A stretch of 52,624 nucleotides of DNA. It comes from Sandarakinorhabdus sp. GTDB lineage: Bacteria > Pseudomonadota > Alphaproteobacteria > Sphingomonadales > Sphingomonadaceae. Both the position numbers and the translations under genes were made by a program. The stretch's first letter is position 1; each line of letters begins with the position of its first letter. The stretch is taken from positions 1 through 52,624 of the forward strand of contig JAIMJL010000008.1 of the NCBI GenBank assembly GCA_020693225.1. Direction: 5' to 3'. Positions 42,361 to 52,240 of the stretch are shown in pieces. Under the pieces are notes generated by a model. The model made no database searches and had not been told where the DNA came from. It saw only the letters and a program-made list of their open reading frames with translations.

Positions 42361-43094
42361 GCGGCGCCTTGCGCACCGATCGGCTGAGATTGGGCGTCAA
42401 CATCGATCATGTCGCCACCATCCGCAATGCGCGCGGTGGTGCACACCCCGATCCCCTTCGCGCCGCACACATGGCAGCCGCCGCCGGCGCCGATGGCATT
42501 ACCGCCCACCTGCGCGAAGACCGTCGGCACATGACCGACGCCGACATTGCCGCGCTGGTGGCGGAAATCGCCTTGCCGCTGAACCTGGAGATGGCCGCCA
42601 CCGAGGAAATGCTGGGCATCGCGCTCCGCAACAAGCCGCACGCTGCCTGCATCGTGCCCGAACGCCGCGCCGAGCGCACCACCGAAGGCGGCCTGAATGC
42701 CACCGGCCAGTTCAAAACGCTGGCACCCTTCGTCGCCAGATTGTCCGATGCCGGAATCCGCGTCAGCCTGTTCATCGCCCCCGATGCGGCGCAGATCGAA
42801 GCCGCAGCCCGGCTCGGCGCACCCGTGGTGGAGCTGCACACCGGCCCCTATGCCCATTCCGATGGCTCGACCGACGAACTGGCCCGGCTCGCAACGGCAG
42901 CCAAATTGGCGGTTTCGATGGGGCTGGAAGTGCATGCCGGGCATGGGCTGACCTTCGCCAATGTCGCGCCCGTGGCAGCCCTACCCGAACTGGCAGAGCT
43001 GAATATCGGCCACTTCCTGATCGGCGAAGCGGTTTTCTCGGGCCTCGCCAATGCGATCCACGCCATGCGCGCGCGCATGGATGCCGCCCGATGA
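42357..43094 (+). CDS. pdxJ: Pyridoxine 5'-phosphate synthase
   Basis: A 245-residue TIM barrel that condenses 1-deoxyxylulose phosphate with aminoacetone phosphate in vitamin B6 synthesis. Markers: [56 protein letters not shown] and a GHGLTFANV loop. The catalytic His and Glu are present. ATGA overlap with the serine hydrolase. Its stop overlaps a vestigial ATG of a duplicated acpS start. Confidence 0.95.
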   Translation: MSGALRTDRLRLGVNIDHVATIRNARGGAHPDPLRAAHMAAAAGADGITAHLREDRRHMTDADIAALVAEIALPLNLEMAATEEMLGIALRNKPHAACIVPERRAERTTEGGLNATGQFKTLAPFVARLSDAGIRVSLFIAPDAAQIEAAARLGAPVVELHTGPYAHSDGSTDELARLATAAKLAVSMGLEVHAGHGLTFANVAPVAALPELAELNIGHFLIGEAVFSGLANAIHAMRARMDAAR

Positions 43095-43140
43095 TCTTCA
43101 TCGGGCTTGTGGTATTCTCCCGATGATTCTCATCGGGTTG
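43087..43140 (+). repeat. Imperfect 32-bp duplication of the acpS start region
   Basis: CCCGATGATCTTCATCGGG (43087-43105) recurs as CCCGATGATTCTCATCGGG (43119-43137). The first copy reads [11 protein letters not shown] then a stop, mimicking the real MILIGLGND. The ATGA overlap with the pdxJ stop is in copy 1, while the working start is in copy 2. Confidence 0.75.
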
Positions 43141-43527
43141 GGCAACGATCTCTGCAACATCGAGCGGATCGAGCAGTCCTTGGCCCGCTTCGGTGATCGT
43201 TTCATCCAGCGCATCTTCACCGAAGCCGAGCAGGCCAAGGCCGCCCGCCGCCCGCTCACTCGCGCCGCCACCTTCGCCAAGCGGTTCGCCGCAAAGGAAG
43301 CCTGCGCCAAGGCGCTGGGCACCGGAATCCGCCACGGCGTGTTCTTCCGCGACATGGGCGTGGTCAATCTGCCCTCCGGCCAACCCACCCTGCAGCTCAC
43401 CGGCGGCGCCGCGCACCGGCTTGCCGCCATCACGCCAAAAGGGCATAGCGCGGATATTCACCTGACCATCACCGATGATCACCCCTGGGCCCAGGCCATT
43501 GTCCTGATAACCGCGAGACCCTCATGA
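43123..43527 (+). CDS. acpS: Holo-[acyl-carrier-protein] synthase
   Basis: A 134-residue phosphopantetheinyl transferase that activates acyl carrier protein. [18 protein letters not shown] begins the protein, with the catalytic Asp, and [16 protein letters not shown] carries the Glu and Lys of the CoA/Mg site. The start is ATG 43123, since the upstream frame lies within pdxJ. It overlaps lepB (ATGA). Confidence 0.95.
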   Translation: MILIGLGNDLCNIERIEQSLARFGDRFIQRIFTEAEQAKAARRPLTRAATFAKRFAAKEACAKALGTGIRHGVFFRDMGVVNLPSGQPTLQLTGGAAHRLAAITPKGHSADIHLTITDDHPWAQAIVLITARPS

Positions 43528-44351
43528 ACGCGTCAGCACCGGACACAGCAGCAAAGCCGGCAAAGGAGCCCTTCAATCTCGGCCGTGAGCTGAAGCAATG
43601 GGCGATCCTGATCCTCATCGTGCTCGGCATTCACAGCTTCGTCGCCAAGCCCTTCTTCATCCCCTCGGAATCGATGATGGCCAATCTGCTGGTGGGTGAC
43701 CGGCTGATCGTGTCGAAATTCCCCTATGGCTTCAGCTATCTGTCGCCGTCGCTGCCGATCCTGCCGCCGATCGAAGGACGGCTGTTCGGCCGCTATCCCG
43801 ATCGCGGCGACATCGTCGTCATCAAATCCCCGTCGGATGGGGCAGACTGGATCAAGCGGGTGATCGGCCTGCCGGGCGACACCGTGCAGATGATCGACGG
43901 CCGCCTGCACCTGAACGGCAAGCCGGTTCCCGCGGTTCGCGTGGCCGACACGGAAATCATCGTCTCGCCCAACACCGATTGCCTCAACATCCCGCAATTT
44001 CGCGCCACCCGCGATGATGGAACACCGGTCTGCCGCTATCCCACCTGGCGCGAAACCCTGGCCGACGGGCGGCAATATGATACTCTCGATCTCGCCGAGA
44101 CCCAGAACGACAACACCCAGCCGATCACCGTCTCCGATGGCTTCCTCTTCCTGATGGGCGACAATCGCGACAATTCCGCCGACAGCCGGGTGCCTCCCGA
44201 AATCGGCGGCCTTGGCCTTGTCCCCTATGAAAATATCGTCGGCCGCGCCGAGTTCACCACCTTCAGCCTCGATGGCTCGCAAAGCCTGAACCCGCTCAGC
44301 TGGCCCGGTGCCCTGCGCGGCGAGCGCGCCTTCATCAGCCTGCGCAAATAG
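43524..44351 (+). CDS. lepB: Signal peptidase I
   Basis: A 275-residue membrane serine protease that removes Sec/Tat signal peptides. One N-terminal TM ([16 protein letters not shown]) is visible. The catalytic Ser is in [16 protein letters not shown] (about residue 50), the general-base Lys in [14 protein letters not shown], and the box E motif is [16 protein letters not shown] long insert around 140-190 is usual in alphaproteobacteria. The usual downstream rnc-era is absent here; adhC follows 10 bp after the stop. Confidence 0.95.
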   Translation: MNASAPDTAAKPAKEPFNLGRELKQWAILILIVLGIHSFVAKPFFIPSESMMANLLVGDRLIVSKFPYGFSYLSPSLPILPPIEGRLFGRYPDRGDIVVIKSPSDGADWIKRVIGLPGDTVQMIDGRLHLNGKPVPAVRVADTEIIVSPNTDCLNIPQFRATRDDGTPVCRYPTWRETLADGRQYDTLDLAETQNDNTQPITVSDGFLFLMGDNRDNSADSRVPPEIGGLGLVPYENIVGRAEFTTFSLDGSQSLNPLSWPGALRGERAFISLRK

Positions 44352-44360
44352 GACGCATCC

Positions 44361-45467
44361 ATGAAAACCCGCGCCGCCGTTGCCTTCGAAGCCAAGCGCC
44401 CGCTGGAAATCGTCGAAGTCGATCTGGAAGGCCCCAAGGCCGGCGAAGTGCTGGTGGAAATCATGGCCACCGGCGTCTGCCACACAGACGCCTATACGCT
44501 GGACGGGCTGGACAGCGAAGGCCTGTTCCCCAGCATCCTCGGCCATGAAGGCGCCGGCATCGTCCGCGAAATCGGCGCTGGCGTCACCAGCGTCAAGCCC
44601 GGTGACCATGTCATCCCGTTGTACACCCCCGAATGCCGCAGCTGCAAAAGCTGCCTGCACCCCAAAACCAACCTCTGTACCGCCATTCGCGCCACCCAGG
44701 GCAAGGGCGTGATGCCCGATGGCACCAGCCGTTTTCGCTACAAGGGGCAGAGCATCCACCATTATATGGGCTGCTCCACCTTCTCCAATTTCACCGTGCT
44801 GCCGGAAATCGCGGTCGCCAAAATCCGCGAGGACGCGCCGTTCGATACCAGCTGCTACATCGGCTGCGGCGTCACCACCGGCGTCGGTGCCGTCGTCAAT
44901 ACGGCAAAGGTGGAGCCAGGCGCCACGGTCGTCGTGTTCGGGCTGGGCGGCATCGGCCTCAATGTCGTGCAAGGCGCGAAGATGGTGGGCGCCAGCAAGA
45001 TTGTCGGCGTCGACATCAATCCGGATCGCGAAGCCTGGGGCCGCCGCTTCGGCATGACCCACTTCGTCAATCCGAAGGATGTGCCCGATATCGTGGCGCA
45101 TCTGGTCGCCCTCACCGATGGCGGCGCAGACTACAGCTTCGATTGCACCGGCAACACCGATGTGATGCGCCAGGCGCTGGAATGCTGCCATCGCGGCTGG
45201 GGCGAATCGATCATCATCGGCGTGGCCGAGGCCGGCAAGGAAATCCGCACCCGCCCGTTCCAGCTGGTCACCGGCCGCTCGTGGCGCGGCACGGCTTTCG
45301 GCGGCGCGCGTGGCCGCACCGATGTGCCGAAGATCGTCGATTGGTACATGGACGGGCAGATTGAGATCGATCCGATGATCACCCATCGCCTGCCGCTGGA
45401 GCGCATCAACGAAGCCTTCGATCTGATGCACCGGGGCGAATCCATCCGCAGCGTCATCCTGTTCTGA
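44361..45467 (+). CDS. adhC: S-(hydroxymethyl)glutathione dehydrogenase, class III alcohol dehydrogenase
   Basis: A 368-residue zinc enzyme that oxidises S-hydroxymethylglutathione (formaldehyde plus glutathione) to S-formylglutathione with NAD+, and also reduces S-nitrosoglutathione. Catalytic Zn ligands: GVCHTDAYTLDG, GHEGAG and the later Cys (IGCGVTTG); structural zinc: CRSCKSCLHPKTNLC. Rossmann motif: FGLGGIGLNVVQGA. It overlaps the next gene (TGATG), so both formaldehyde steps are made together. Confidence 0.96.
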   Translation: MKTRAAVAFEAKRPLEIVEVDLEGPKAGEVLVEIMATGVCHTDAYTLDGLDSEGLFPSILGHEGAGIVREIGAGVTSVKPGDHVIPLYTPECRSCKSCLHPKTNLCTAIRATQGKGVMPDGTSRFRYKGQSIHHYMGCSTFSNFTVLPEIAVAKIREDAPFDTSCYIGCGVTTGVGAVVNTAKVEPGATVVVFGLGGIGLNVVQGAKMVGASKIVGVDINPDREAWGRRFGMTHFVNPKDVPDIVAHLVALTDGGADYSFDCTGNTDVMRQALECCHRGWGESIIIGVAEAGKEIRTRPFQLVTGRSWRGTAFGGARGRTDVPKIVDWYMDGQIEIDPMITHRLPLERINEAFDLMHRGESIRSVILF

Positions 45468-46294
45468 TGCAGCGCACCCACTGCTGGAAAAGCTTCGGCG
45501 GCGAGCAGCAGGTCTGGCAGCACGAAAGCCGGTCAACCGGCACGCCGATGACCTTCGCCGCCTATATCCCGCCGCAGCCCGGCCCCCGCCCGGTGCTGTG
45601 GTTCCTCTCCGGCCTCACCTGCACACACGCCAATGTCATGGAAAAAGGCCAGTATCAGCGCCTCGCCGCCGAACTCGGCCTGCTTGTCATCTGCCCCGAT
45701 ACCTCGCCGCGCGGCGAGGGCGTCGCCGATGCTCCTGCCTATGACCTTGGCCAGGGCGCCGGCTTCTATCTCGATGCCACGCAGCCGCCATGGGCCGAAC
45801 ATTTCCGCATGCGCAGCTACATTCTCGATGAGCTTCCGTCGCTCGTTGCCGAAACCTTCCCCGTCGATATGGCCCGCCAGGGCATCACCGGGCACAGCAT
45901 GGGCGGCCACGGCGCGCTCATTTTGTCGCTCACCGCGCCGGGCCACTTCCGCAGCACCAGCGCCTTCGCCCCGATCGTCGCCCCGTCGAAGGTGCCTTGG
46001 GGGGAAAAGGCGTTCGCTTCCTATCTCGGCGACGATCGCGCCGCCTGGGCGCAGCACGATGCCGTGGCGCTGATCGAAGCCGGTGCCCGCCTGCCCGCAC
46101 TGCTCGTGGATCAGGGCACAGCCGACGCCTTCCTCGAAGAACAGCTGCAGCCCGATCGCCTGAAGGTCGCCTGCGCCGATGCCGGCATCCCGCTCACGCT
46201 CGGCATGCACGAAGGCTATGATCACAGCTATTATTTCATCGCCAGTTTCATGCAATCCCATCTGCGCTGGCATGCCGGGCGACTTTTCGCCTAA
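45467..46294 (+). CDS. fghA: S-formylglutathione hydrolase
   Basis: A 275-residue esterase-D-type alpha/beta hydrolase that cleaves S-formylglutathione to formate and glutathione. Signatures: LWFLSGLTCTHANVMEKG, CPDTSPRGEGVADA, the nucleophile elbow GITGHSMGGHGALI, Asp in LVDQGTADAFL and His in EGYDHSYYFIA. It completes formaldehyde detoxification with adhC. leuD follows 9 bp after its stop. Confidence 0.95.
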   Translation: MQRTHCWKSFGGEQQVWQHESRSTGTPMTFAAYIPPQPGPRPVLWFLSGLTCTHANVMEKGQYQRLAAELGLLVICPDTSPRGEGVADAPAYDLGQGAGFYLDATQPPWAEHFRMRSYILDELPSLVAETFPVDMARQGITGHSMGGHGALILSLTAPGHFRSTSAFAPIVAPSKVPWGEKAFASYLGDDRAAWAQHDAVALIEAGARLPALLVDQGTADAFLEEQLQPDRLKVACADAGIPLTLGMHEGYDHSYYFIASFMQSHLRWHAGRLFA

Positions 46295-46303
46295 GAGAAA
46301 GCC

Positions 46304-46918
46304 ATGCAGAAGTTCGAGCCCCTCAACGGTCGCGCCGTCCCGTTCGGCGAAGCCAATGTCGATACCGACGTCATCATCCCGTCGCGCTTCCTGAAAGCCG
46401 TCTCGCGCAAAGGTCTCGGCAAGGGGGCCTTCTCCGCGCTGCGGGAAAACCCGGACAATATCTTCGATCGACCGGAGAATATCGGAGCGCCGATCCTCAT
46501 CGCCGGTGACAATTTCGGCTGTGGCTCCAGCCGCGAACACGCCCCCTGGGCGCTGGCCGATCTTGGCTTTCGCGTCGTGATTGCCCCCAGCTTTGCCGAC
46601 ATCTTCTCCTCCAACGCCTTCAAGAACGGCATGCTGCTCGTCGCCCTGCCGCAAGCCGATATCGATCGGCTGATGCAGATCGCCGCCGAAGGCCTGCCGC
46701 TCACCATCGATCTGGAAAACCAGACCGTCACCACCCCCTATCAGGATCGCATGGCCTTCCCGATCGATCCGTTCCGCAAGCATTGCCTCCTGCACGGCCT
46801 TGACGAGATCGGGCTGACCACCGCGATGGAAGGCAGCATTGCCGCGCACGAGGCACGGATTTCGGTCGAACGCCCCTGGGTCGCGGGCGCTGCCAACCGC
46901 ACAGGCGCGGGCGCATGA
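46304..46918 (+). CDS. leuD: 3-isopropylmalate dehydratase small subunit
   Basis: A 204-residue subunit of the leucine-pathway isomerase. Typical segments are [43 protein letters not shown] and the [19 protein letters not shown] loop. The large subunit leuC is not adjacent, so the enzyme is encoded at two loci. It overlaps leuB by ATGA. AAGAGAAAG lies before the ATG. Confidence 0.95.
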   Translation: MQKFEPLNGRAVPFGEANVDTDVIIPSRFLKAVSRKGLGKGAFSALRENPDNIFDRPENIGAPILIAGDNFGCGSSREHAPWALADLGFRVVIAPSFADIFSSNAFKNGMLLVALPQADIDRLMQIAAEGLPLTIDLENQTVTTPYQDRMAFPIDPFRKHCLLHGLDEIGLTTAMEGSIAAHEARISVERPWVAGAANRTGAGA

Positions 46919-47982
46919 AGCTGCTGCTGCTCCCCGGAGATGGCATCGGCCCGGAAGTCACCGCCGAAAGCCGCCGCGTGGTTGAATGGCTGAACGCCCA
47001 TGCCGGCCTTACGGTCACGCTCTCGGAAGCCCGCTTCGGCGGCGCCGCCATTGATGCCGACGGCGTGCCGCTCACCGCCGAAACACTGGCGCAAGCGCAG
47101 GCATCCGATGCTGTCCTGATGGGCGCGGTCGGCGGCCCGCAATGGGCCGGCCAGCCCTATGACAAGCGCCCCGAAGCCGGCCTGCTGGCCTTGCGCGCCG
47201 GCATGGCGGTGTTCGCCAACCTCCGCCCGGCGCGCTGCTTTGCCGCCCTGGCAGACGCCTCCACCCTGAAGCGCGAATATGTCGAGGGGCTGGACATCCT
47301 GTTTGTCCGCGAGCTGACCGGCGGCGTCTATTTCGGCGAGCCGCGCGGTATCACCGATCTCGGCCATGGCGAGCGGCGCGGGGTCAACACCCAGGTCTAC
47401 ACATCCACCGAAATCCGCCGCGTCGCCCGCGTCGCCTTCGATCTTGCGAAAGACCGTTCGGGCCGCGTCTGCTCGGCGGAAAAGTCCAACGTCATGGAAT
47501 CCGGCCTGCTCTGGCGCGAAGAGGTGCAGGCGCTGCGCGATGCCGAATATCCGCACATCACCCTCTCGCACATGCTGGCCGACAACACCGCGATGCAGCT
47601 GGTGAAGAATCCGCGCCAGTTCGATATCATCCTGACCGACAATCTGTTCGGCGACATCCTGTCCGATGAAGCCGCAATGCTCACCGGCTCGCTCGGGCTG
47701 CTGCCTTCGGCAGCAATCGGCGCGCCCGGCATGCCCGGCCTGTATGAGCCGATCCACGGCAGCGCCCCCGACATCGCCGGGCAAGGCATCGCCAACCCCT
47801 GCGCCTCGATCCTCAGCCTCGCCATGGCGCTGCGCTATTCGCTCGGCAGCCCCCATGCTGCCAACCGGGTGGAAGCCGCGGTCGAAGCCGCGCTCGATGG
47901 CGGCGCCCGCACCCGCGATCTCGGCGGAACCCTCTCCACCCGGCAAATGGGCGATGCCATCCTCGCCTGCCTGGCACCATGA
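46915..47982 (+). CDS. leuB: 3-isopropylmalate dehydrogenase
   Basis: A 355-residue NAD+-dependent decarboxylating dehydrogenase of leucine synthesis. [12 protein letters not shown] opens the protein; substrate loop [13 protein letters not shown]; catalytic Asp cluster [22 protein letters not shown] loop [19 protein letters not shown]. It overlaps leuD upstream and the DUF502 gene downstream (both ATGA). Confidence 0.96.
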   Translation: MKLLLLPGDGIGPEVTAESRRVVEWLNAHAGLTVTLSEARFGGAAIDADGVPLTAETLAQAQASDAVLMGAVGGPQWAGQPYDKRPEAGLLALRAGMAVFANLRPARCFAALADASTLKREYVEGLDILFVRELTGGVYFGEPRGITDLGHGERRGVNTQVYTSTEIRRVARVAFDLAKDRSGRVCSAEKSNVMESGLLWREEVQALRDAEYPHITLSHMLADNTAMQLVKNPRQFDIILTDNLFGDILSDEAAMLTGSLGLLPSAAIGAPGMPGLYEPIHGSAPDIAGQGIANPCASILSLAMALRYSLGSPHAANRVEAAVEAALDGGARTRDLGGTLSTRQMGDAILACLAP

Positions 47983-48686
47983 AGGACCCACGCAAGACCG
48001 GCATGAAGGGCCTGAAGGCTACCTTCGGCGCCTTCGTCACCGGCCTCGCGTTCGTCGCGCCCGTGCTGCTGACCTTCATCGTGCTGGCCTGGGTGTTCTC
48101 CCAGCTGGTCGGCTTCGTCGGCCCGGACTCGCTGTTCGGCCAGGCGCTCACCGCCGCCGGCAGCCTGTTCACCGGCCGCAATGCAAGCCCGCTGCTCGGC
48201 TTCCTGATCGGCGTCGGCCTGCTCATTGTCGGCATCACCGCGCTCGGCACCGTGGTGCGCACCCGTGCCACGCAATTCCTCGAAGACGCAGTCGATGGCA
48301 TCATCGGTCGCATCCCGCTGCTGGGCGGCATCTACCGCCCGGTGGCGCAGCTGGTGCGCGGCATGGGCGGCGACAAGTCCGAGCAAATGGCCACCATGAG
48401 CGTGTGCCGCGTGATGTTCGGTGGCGGCGTCGAATCGATCGCCTTTCTTGCCTCGCCGGAAACCTTCGATATCGGCGGCGGACCGGCGAAGCTCGTTCTG
48501 ATCCCCACCGCCCCGGTGCCCATCGGCGGCGCGCTGCTGCTGGTGGCCGCCGACAAGGTGCAGGTCATCCCCTCGATGAAGTTCGACGACCTCGCCAAGC
48601 TCTATTTCACGATGGGCCTGTCGCCACCGCCCCAACTGCGCGCCAGCGAACAGGTGGTGCCAGACGTTGCGCACCCGGTCGGATGA
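47979..48686 (+). CDS. DUF502 family membrane protein
   Basis: A 235-residue inner-membrane protein with two N-terminal TM helices ([21 protein letters not shown] and [21 protein letters not shown]) and the family's [26 protein letters not shown] segment, then a soluble beta-rich C-terminal part. Unknown function in bacteria and plants. It is coupled by ATGA to leuB upstream and overlaps the start of the next hydrolase gene, so it is probably transcribed with the leucine genes. Confidence 0.86.
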   Translation: MKDPRKTGMKGLKATFGAFVTGLAFVAPVLLTFIVLAWVFSQLVGFVGPDSLFGQALTAAGSLFTGRNASPLLGFLIGVGLLIVGITALGTVVRTRATQFLEDAVDGIIGRIPLLGGIYRPVAQLVRGMGGDKSEQMATMSVCRVMFGGGVESIAFLASPETFDIGGGPAKLVLIPTAPVPIGGALLLVAADKVQVIPSMKFDDLAKLYFTMGLSPPPQLRASEQVVPDVAHPVG

Positions 48687-49561
48687 ATGCGCAGTTCGAG
48701 CAGCTGGTGGCAGACGCTCCCTACGGCTTGTCTGAACGTCTCTCGCCGCTGGTGCGCCGGGTGCTGGCCCGCAACCCCTCGCCCTTCACCTTCGTCGGCA
48801 CCGGAACCTACATCGTCGGCCAGGGCACGGTCGCCATCATTGATCCCGGCCCGGCGGACGCCGACCATATCGAAGCCGTGGCAAAGGCAGTCGGCGGCGA
48901 AACCGTCTCGCATCTGGTCATCACCCATACTCACCTTGATCACTCCCCCGCCGCCGTTCCGTTGCGCGATCTGCTCGGAGCCGAAGTGGTCGGCTGCGCG
49001 CCGCTCGTGCTGTCAGACGATGGCCCCCGCGCCGACGCCGGCTTCGATCCGACCTACGCGCCAGACCGCGTGCTCGCCGATGGCGAAGCCGTCTCCGGCC
49101 CCGGCTGGACCTTGCGCGCCCTGCACACTCCCGGCCACACGTCGAACCATCTCTGCTATGCGCTGGAAGAGGAAAAGGCGCTTTTCTCCGGCGATCATGT
49201 CATGGGCTGGTCCACCACCGTGGTCGCCCCGCCCGACGGTGACATGGCCGCCTACATGGCCTCGCTAAAGCGGCTGCTGCCGCGCGACGACACCCGCTAT
49301 TACGCCACCCACGGTGCTCCCATCGACGAGCCGCAGCGGCTGGTGAAGGGGCTGATTGCGCACAGGCGCCAGCGCGAGACGCAGATTCTCGGCCTGCTGC
49401 AAGCCGGCCCGAAGCCCATCCCGGCGATGGTCGAAATCATGTATGCCAGCGTCGACCAGCGCCTGTGGGGCGGGGCAGGGCGCTCGGTGCTGGCGCATCT
49501 CATCGATCTGGAAGCGCGCGGCCTCGTCAGTCGCCATGGGGAAGACTGGAAGCCGGCATGA
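48683..49561 (+). CDS. MBL-fold hydrolase, LACTB2/glyoxalase II-like
   Basis: A 292-residue metallo-beta-lactamase-fold enzyme with a C-terminal winged-helix domain. Motifs: TYIVGQGTVAIIDPGP, the complete metal motif ITHTHLDHSPAAVPL, LHTPGHTSNHLCY, LFSGDHVMGW and THGAPI; then MVEIMYASVDQRLWGGAG in the C-terminal domain. Human LACTB2 is a single-strand RNase, and related bacterial enzymes are thioesterases, so substrate is open. In contrast to the 8037 hydrolase, all metal ligands are conventional. Confidence 0.88.
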   Translation: MNAQFEQLVADAPYGLSERLSPLVRRVLARNPSPFTFVGTGTYIVGQGTVAIIDPGPADADHIEAVAKAVGGETVSHLVITHTHLDHSPAAVPLRDLLGAEVVGCAPLVLSDDGPRADAGFDPTYAPDRVLADGEAVSGPGWTLRALHTPGHTSNHLCYALEEEKALFSGDHVMGWSTTVVAPPDGDMAAYMASLKRLLPRDDTRYYATHGAPIDEPQRLVKGLIAHRRQRETQILGLLQAGPKPIPAMVEIMYASVDQRLWGGAGRSVLAHLIDLEARGLVSRHGEDWKPA

Positions 49562-50187
49562 GAAAATTGCTGTCATGGGTCGGCGGGCTGGCGCTGCTGC
49601 TGGCGCTGCTCGCGGTCGTGGCCGGGCCGGATCGTCGCCGTCTGGCCTGCCTGTCTGTCGGCCTTTGCAAAAAGGCCGATCTGCTGGGGCCGATGCTGGT
49701 TTCGGTGCAGAAGCAGCAAAAGCTGGTGGTGCTCACCGCCCGCCTCGTCGAACCCATAACCTCCGCCCGCGATACGACCCTGCTTGGCCAAACCGTCAGC
49801 ACCACCCGGCAAACGGCAATCGTTCCGGCAACGGTGCATTATGCCATCGATCTGGCGAGCCTGAAGCAGGCAGACCTCGATTTCAACGAGCCCACGCAGA
49901 CGCTCAAAATCCGCCGCCCGCCCGTGAAGGTGATGGAACTGGCAATCCAGTGGGAGCTGGCGCAGACCTATCAGGACGGCGGCCTGATCCCCGCGATCAC
50001 CAAGGTGAGCGACAATCTGAAGCGGGACAATCTCGAAAAGGCTCCCGGCAAGTTTCGCGCCCAGGCCGCCAATCCCGAGCTGATGGCGCTGTCCGATAAG
50101 GCCGCCAACGATGCGCTGGAAACCGCCTTCCGCATGCCGCTGATTGCCGCGGGATTCGAGAATGCAAAGGTTGTTGTGACCCCGTGA
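49558..50187 (+). CDS. DUF4230 domain-containing membrane protein
   Basis: A 209-residue protein with an N-terminal TM anchor (WVGGLALLLALLAVVAG) and the DUF4230 domain: LVSVQKQQKLVVLTARLVEPI, VPATVHYAIDLASLKQADL and a helical C-terminus. The function is unknown. It overlaps the MBL gene (ATGA), so it is the last gene of the leuD-to-DUF4230 coupled run. An 11-bp gap follows before the secreted protein. Confidence 0.82.
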   Translation: MRKLLSWVGGLALLLALLAVVAGPDRRRLACLSVGLCKKADLLGPMLVSVQKQQKLVVLTARLVEPITSARDTTLLGQTVSTTRQTAIVPATVHYAIDLASLKQADLDFNEPTQTLKIRRPPVKVMELAIQWELAQTYQDGGLIPAITKVSDNLKRDNLEKAPGKFRAQAANPELMALSDKAANDALETAFRMPLIAAGFENAKVVVTP

Positions 50188-50198
50188 GGAGACGAACG

Positions 50199-50954
50199 AT
50201 GCAAAATTTTGCGCGTGCATGCCTGTTGCTGCTGCTGGCTACGCCGGCGGTCGCCGTTCCAACGGCGGTTGACGTTCGTGTCCTCAGCCTCGGCGCGAAG
50301 TTCATCGGATCCTCCATGGGCGGCGTGGAAATCGTGCTGCGCGACGTGGAAACCGGCGCAATCCTCGCCAAAGGGCTGACCGAAGGCGGCACCGGCGACA
50401 CCGCGAAAATCATGGCCGGCGGCGGGCGCAATGCCGCCGTCTCCACCGCCGATGCCGCCGTGTTCCGCGCGAAAATCGATATCGATGAACCGCGCCGCAT
50501 CCGCGTGGAAGCGCGCGGGCCGCTGGCCCAGCCGCAGGCCGCCGTCCGGGTCACCTCCGAACAATGGATCCTCCCCGGCCGTGGCATGACCGCCGGTGAC
50601 GGCTGGCTGCTGGAAATGCCCGGCTTGGTGGTCGATGCCGTGGAACCCGCCGCGCACGAAGTGGTGCCGGGCAAGCCCGCCACCCGGCGCATCGGCGTCA
50701 ATGTCGCGCTGATGTGCGGCTGCCCGATCACCCCCGGTGGCCTCTGGGATGCCGCCCGCTTCGATGTCCGCGCCAGCGTGCGAAAGGCGGGTGCCAGCCC
50801 GGTCGATGTGCCGCTGCTTTATGCTGGTCGCACCGGATATTTCGCCGCAGACGTGCCGCTCACCGGCTCCGGCGCATACCTTGTCACCGTCTCTGCCGTA
50901 GACAGCAAGACCGGCGCAACCGGCGTCGATCGCACCAGCTTCATCCTCCCCTGA
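50199..50954 (+). CDS. Secreted protein of unknown function
   Basis: A 251-residue protein I cannot assign. A signal peptide (ARACLLLLLATPAVAV) precedes beta-rich sequence: VEIVLRDVETGAILAKGLTEGGTGD, RIRVEARGPLAQPQAAVRVTS and a C-terminal FAADVPLTGSGAYLVTVSAV that look like Ig-like or transthyretin-like strands. Two adjacent cysteines (ALMCGCPITPGGLWDAARF) may bind metal or form a disulfide. GAGGAG precedes the ATG, 11 bp after the DUF4230 stop, so it may be in that operon or transcribed with the TelA gene 94 bp on. Confidence 0.65.
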   Translation: MQNFARACLLLLLATPAVAVPTAVDVRVLSLGAKFIGSSMGGVEIVLRDVETGAILAKGLTEGGTGDTAKIMAGGGRNAAVSTADAAVFRAKIDIDEPRRIRVEARGPLAQPQAAVRVTSEQWILPGRGMTAGDGWLLEMPGLVVDAVEPAAHEVVPGKPATRRIGVNVALMCGCPITPGGLWDAARFDVRASVRKAGASPVDVPLLYAGRTGYFAADVPLTGSGAYLVTVSAVDSKTGATGVDRTSFILP

Positions 50955-51048
50955 AGCCGCAATCGGCTTTTTGGCGCGCCGGTGGCCTTGCGCTTGCGGT
51001 CATGAATGCGCAACTGTGTGCGCCGAGAGGGCAGGCGGAAGGATTTTC

Positions 51049-52236
51049 ATGGCAAGCGAGACGAAACTGAAACTGGACGCGCCAGCGCCCGTTGCCCCCA
51101 TCGCGATCGACTCAGCCGCCGGCCTGGTGCCGGTAGAAGAGGGCGTGCGCGGCCAGCTGGAGCAGAAGGTGGACGCCTTCGTCGCCAATCTGGTGGCGCA
51201 GGACGCCAACAGCCCGGAATTCGGCAAGCAGGTGGACCGGCTTTCCAGCTTCGGCCAGAAGCAGATCGCCGAGGCCGCCGGCCAGTCCAACCGCTTCCTC
51301 GATCGCCCGGTGAAGGCGATGGACGGTGACAGCGGGATCGGTTCCGACCTCACCCAGCTGCGCCGCACGGTGGAGGATCTCGACCCTTCCAAGAAGGGTG
51401 ACCTGATGACTCGCAAGAAGCTGTTCGGGATTATCCCGTTCGGCGACCGCGCGCGCGACTATTTTGACAGCTACAAGTCCGCCCAGGGCCACATCTCCAC
51501 CATTCTGAAGTCGCTGCAAAACGGCAAGGACGAGCTGCTGCGCGACAACGCCGCCATCGATGTCGAACGCCGCCAGCAATGGGAGGCGATGGGCAAGCTC
51601 GAGCAGATGATTGTCATGTCGAAGCTGCTCGATGCCAAGCTGGAAGAAAAGGCCGCCGAGCTCGATACTGAAGACCCGGCCAAGGCCAAGGCCATCCGCG
51701 AAACCGCGCTCTTCTATGCCCGCCAGCGCACCACCGATCTGCTCACCCAGATGGCAGTCTCCGTGCAAGGCTATCTGGCGCTCGATCTGGTCAAGAAAAA
51801 CAACCTGGAGCTGTTGAAGGGCGTCGATCGCGCCTCCACCACCACCGTGTCCGCCCTGCGCACGGCTGTCACAGTCGCCCAGGCGCTCACCGGCCAGAAG
51901 CTGGTGCTGGATCAGATCACTGCCCTCAACACCACCACCGCCAATGTGATCGACGCAACCGGCACCATGCTGCGCACGCAAACCGCGGAAATTCACAAGC
52001 AGGCAGCGTCCTCCACCATCCCGGTGGAAACGCTGAAGCAGGCCTTTGCCAACATCTATGCCACCATGGATTCGATCGACAGCTTCAAGGCGCAGGCGCT
52101 CGTTTCGATGAAAACCACCGTGGATGCGCTCTCCGGCGAAGTGGAAAAGTCGCGCGGCTATATCGCCCGCGCCGAAGGCATGGCGCAGATCGAGGGCAAG
52201 GGTGCCGGCGAAATCCTGACGCCGATCGAGGGTTGA
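51049..52236 (+). CDS. TelA family (toxic anion resistance-type) protein
   Basis: A 395-residue cytoplasmic, mostly helical protein of the TelA/KlaA family, named for plasmid tellurite resistance. It has long coiled helices (ARDYFDSYKSAQGHISTILKS, WEAMGKLEQMIVMSKLLDAKL) and the family core RQRTTDLLTQMAVSVQGYLALDLVKKNN, then LLKGVDRASTTTVSALRTAVTVAQAL. Actual tellurite resistance should not be assumed: in many genomes TelA accompanies XpaC-like proteins of unknown role. GGAAGG sits before the ATG. The next gene starts 4 bp after this stop. Confidence 0.87.
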   Translation: MASETKLKLDAPAPVAPIAIDSAAGLVPVEEGVRGQLEQKVDAFVANLVAQDANSPEFGKQVDRLSSFGQKQIAEAAGQSNRFLDRPVKAMDGDSGIGSDLTQLRRTVEDLDPSKKGDLMTRKKLFGIIPFGDRARDYFDSYKSAQGHISTILKSLQNGKDELLRDNAAIDVERRQQWEAMGKLEQMIVMSKLLDAKLEEKAAELDTEDPAKAKAIRETALFYARQRTTDLLTQMAVSVQGYLALDLVKKNNLELLKGVDRASTTTVSALRTAVTVAQALTGQKLVLDQITALNTTTANVIDATGTMLRTQTAEIHKQAASSTIPVETLKQAFANIYATMDSIDSFKAQALVSMKTTVDALSGEVEKSRGYIARAEGMAQIEGKGAGEILTPIEG

Positions 52237-52240
52237 GCCG

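Noticed and set aside
43533-45536. 667-codon minus-strand open frame
   Set aside because: Antisense to lepB and adhC, both of which show complete motifs on the plus strand.
51049-52236. Tellurite resistance determinant
   Set aside because: TelA homologues are widespread without tellurite resistance, and no terB/C/D/E genes are nearby.
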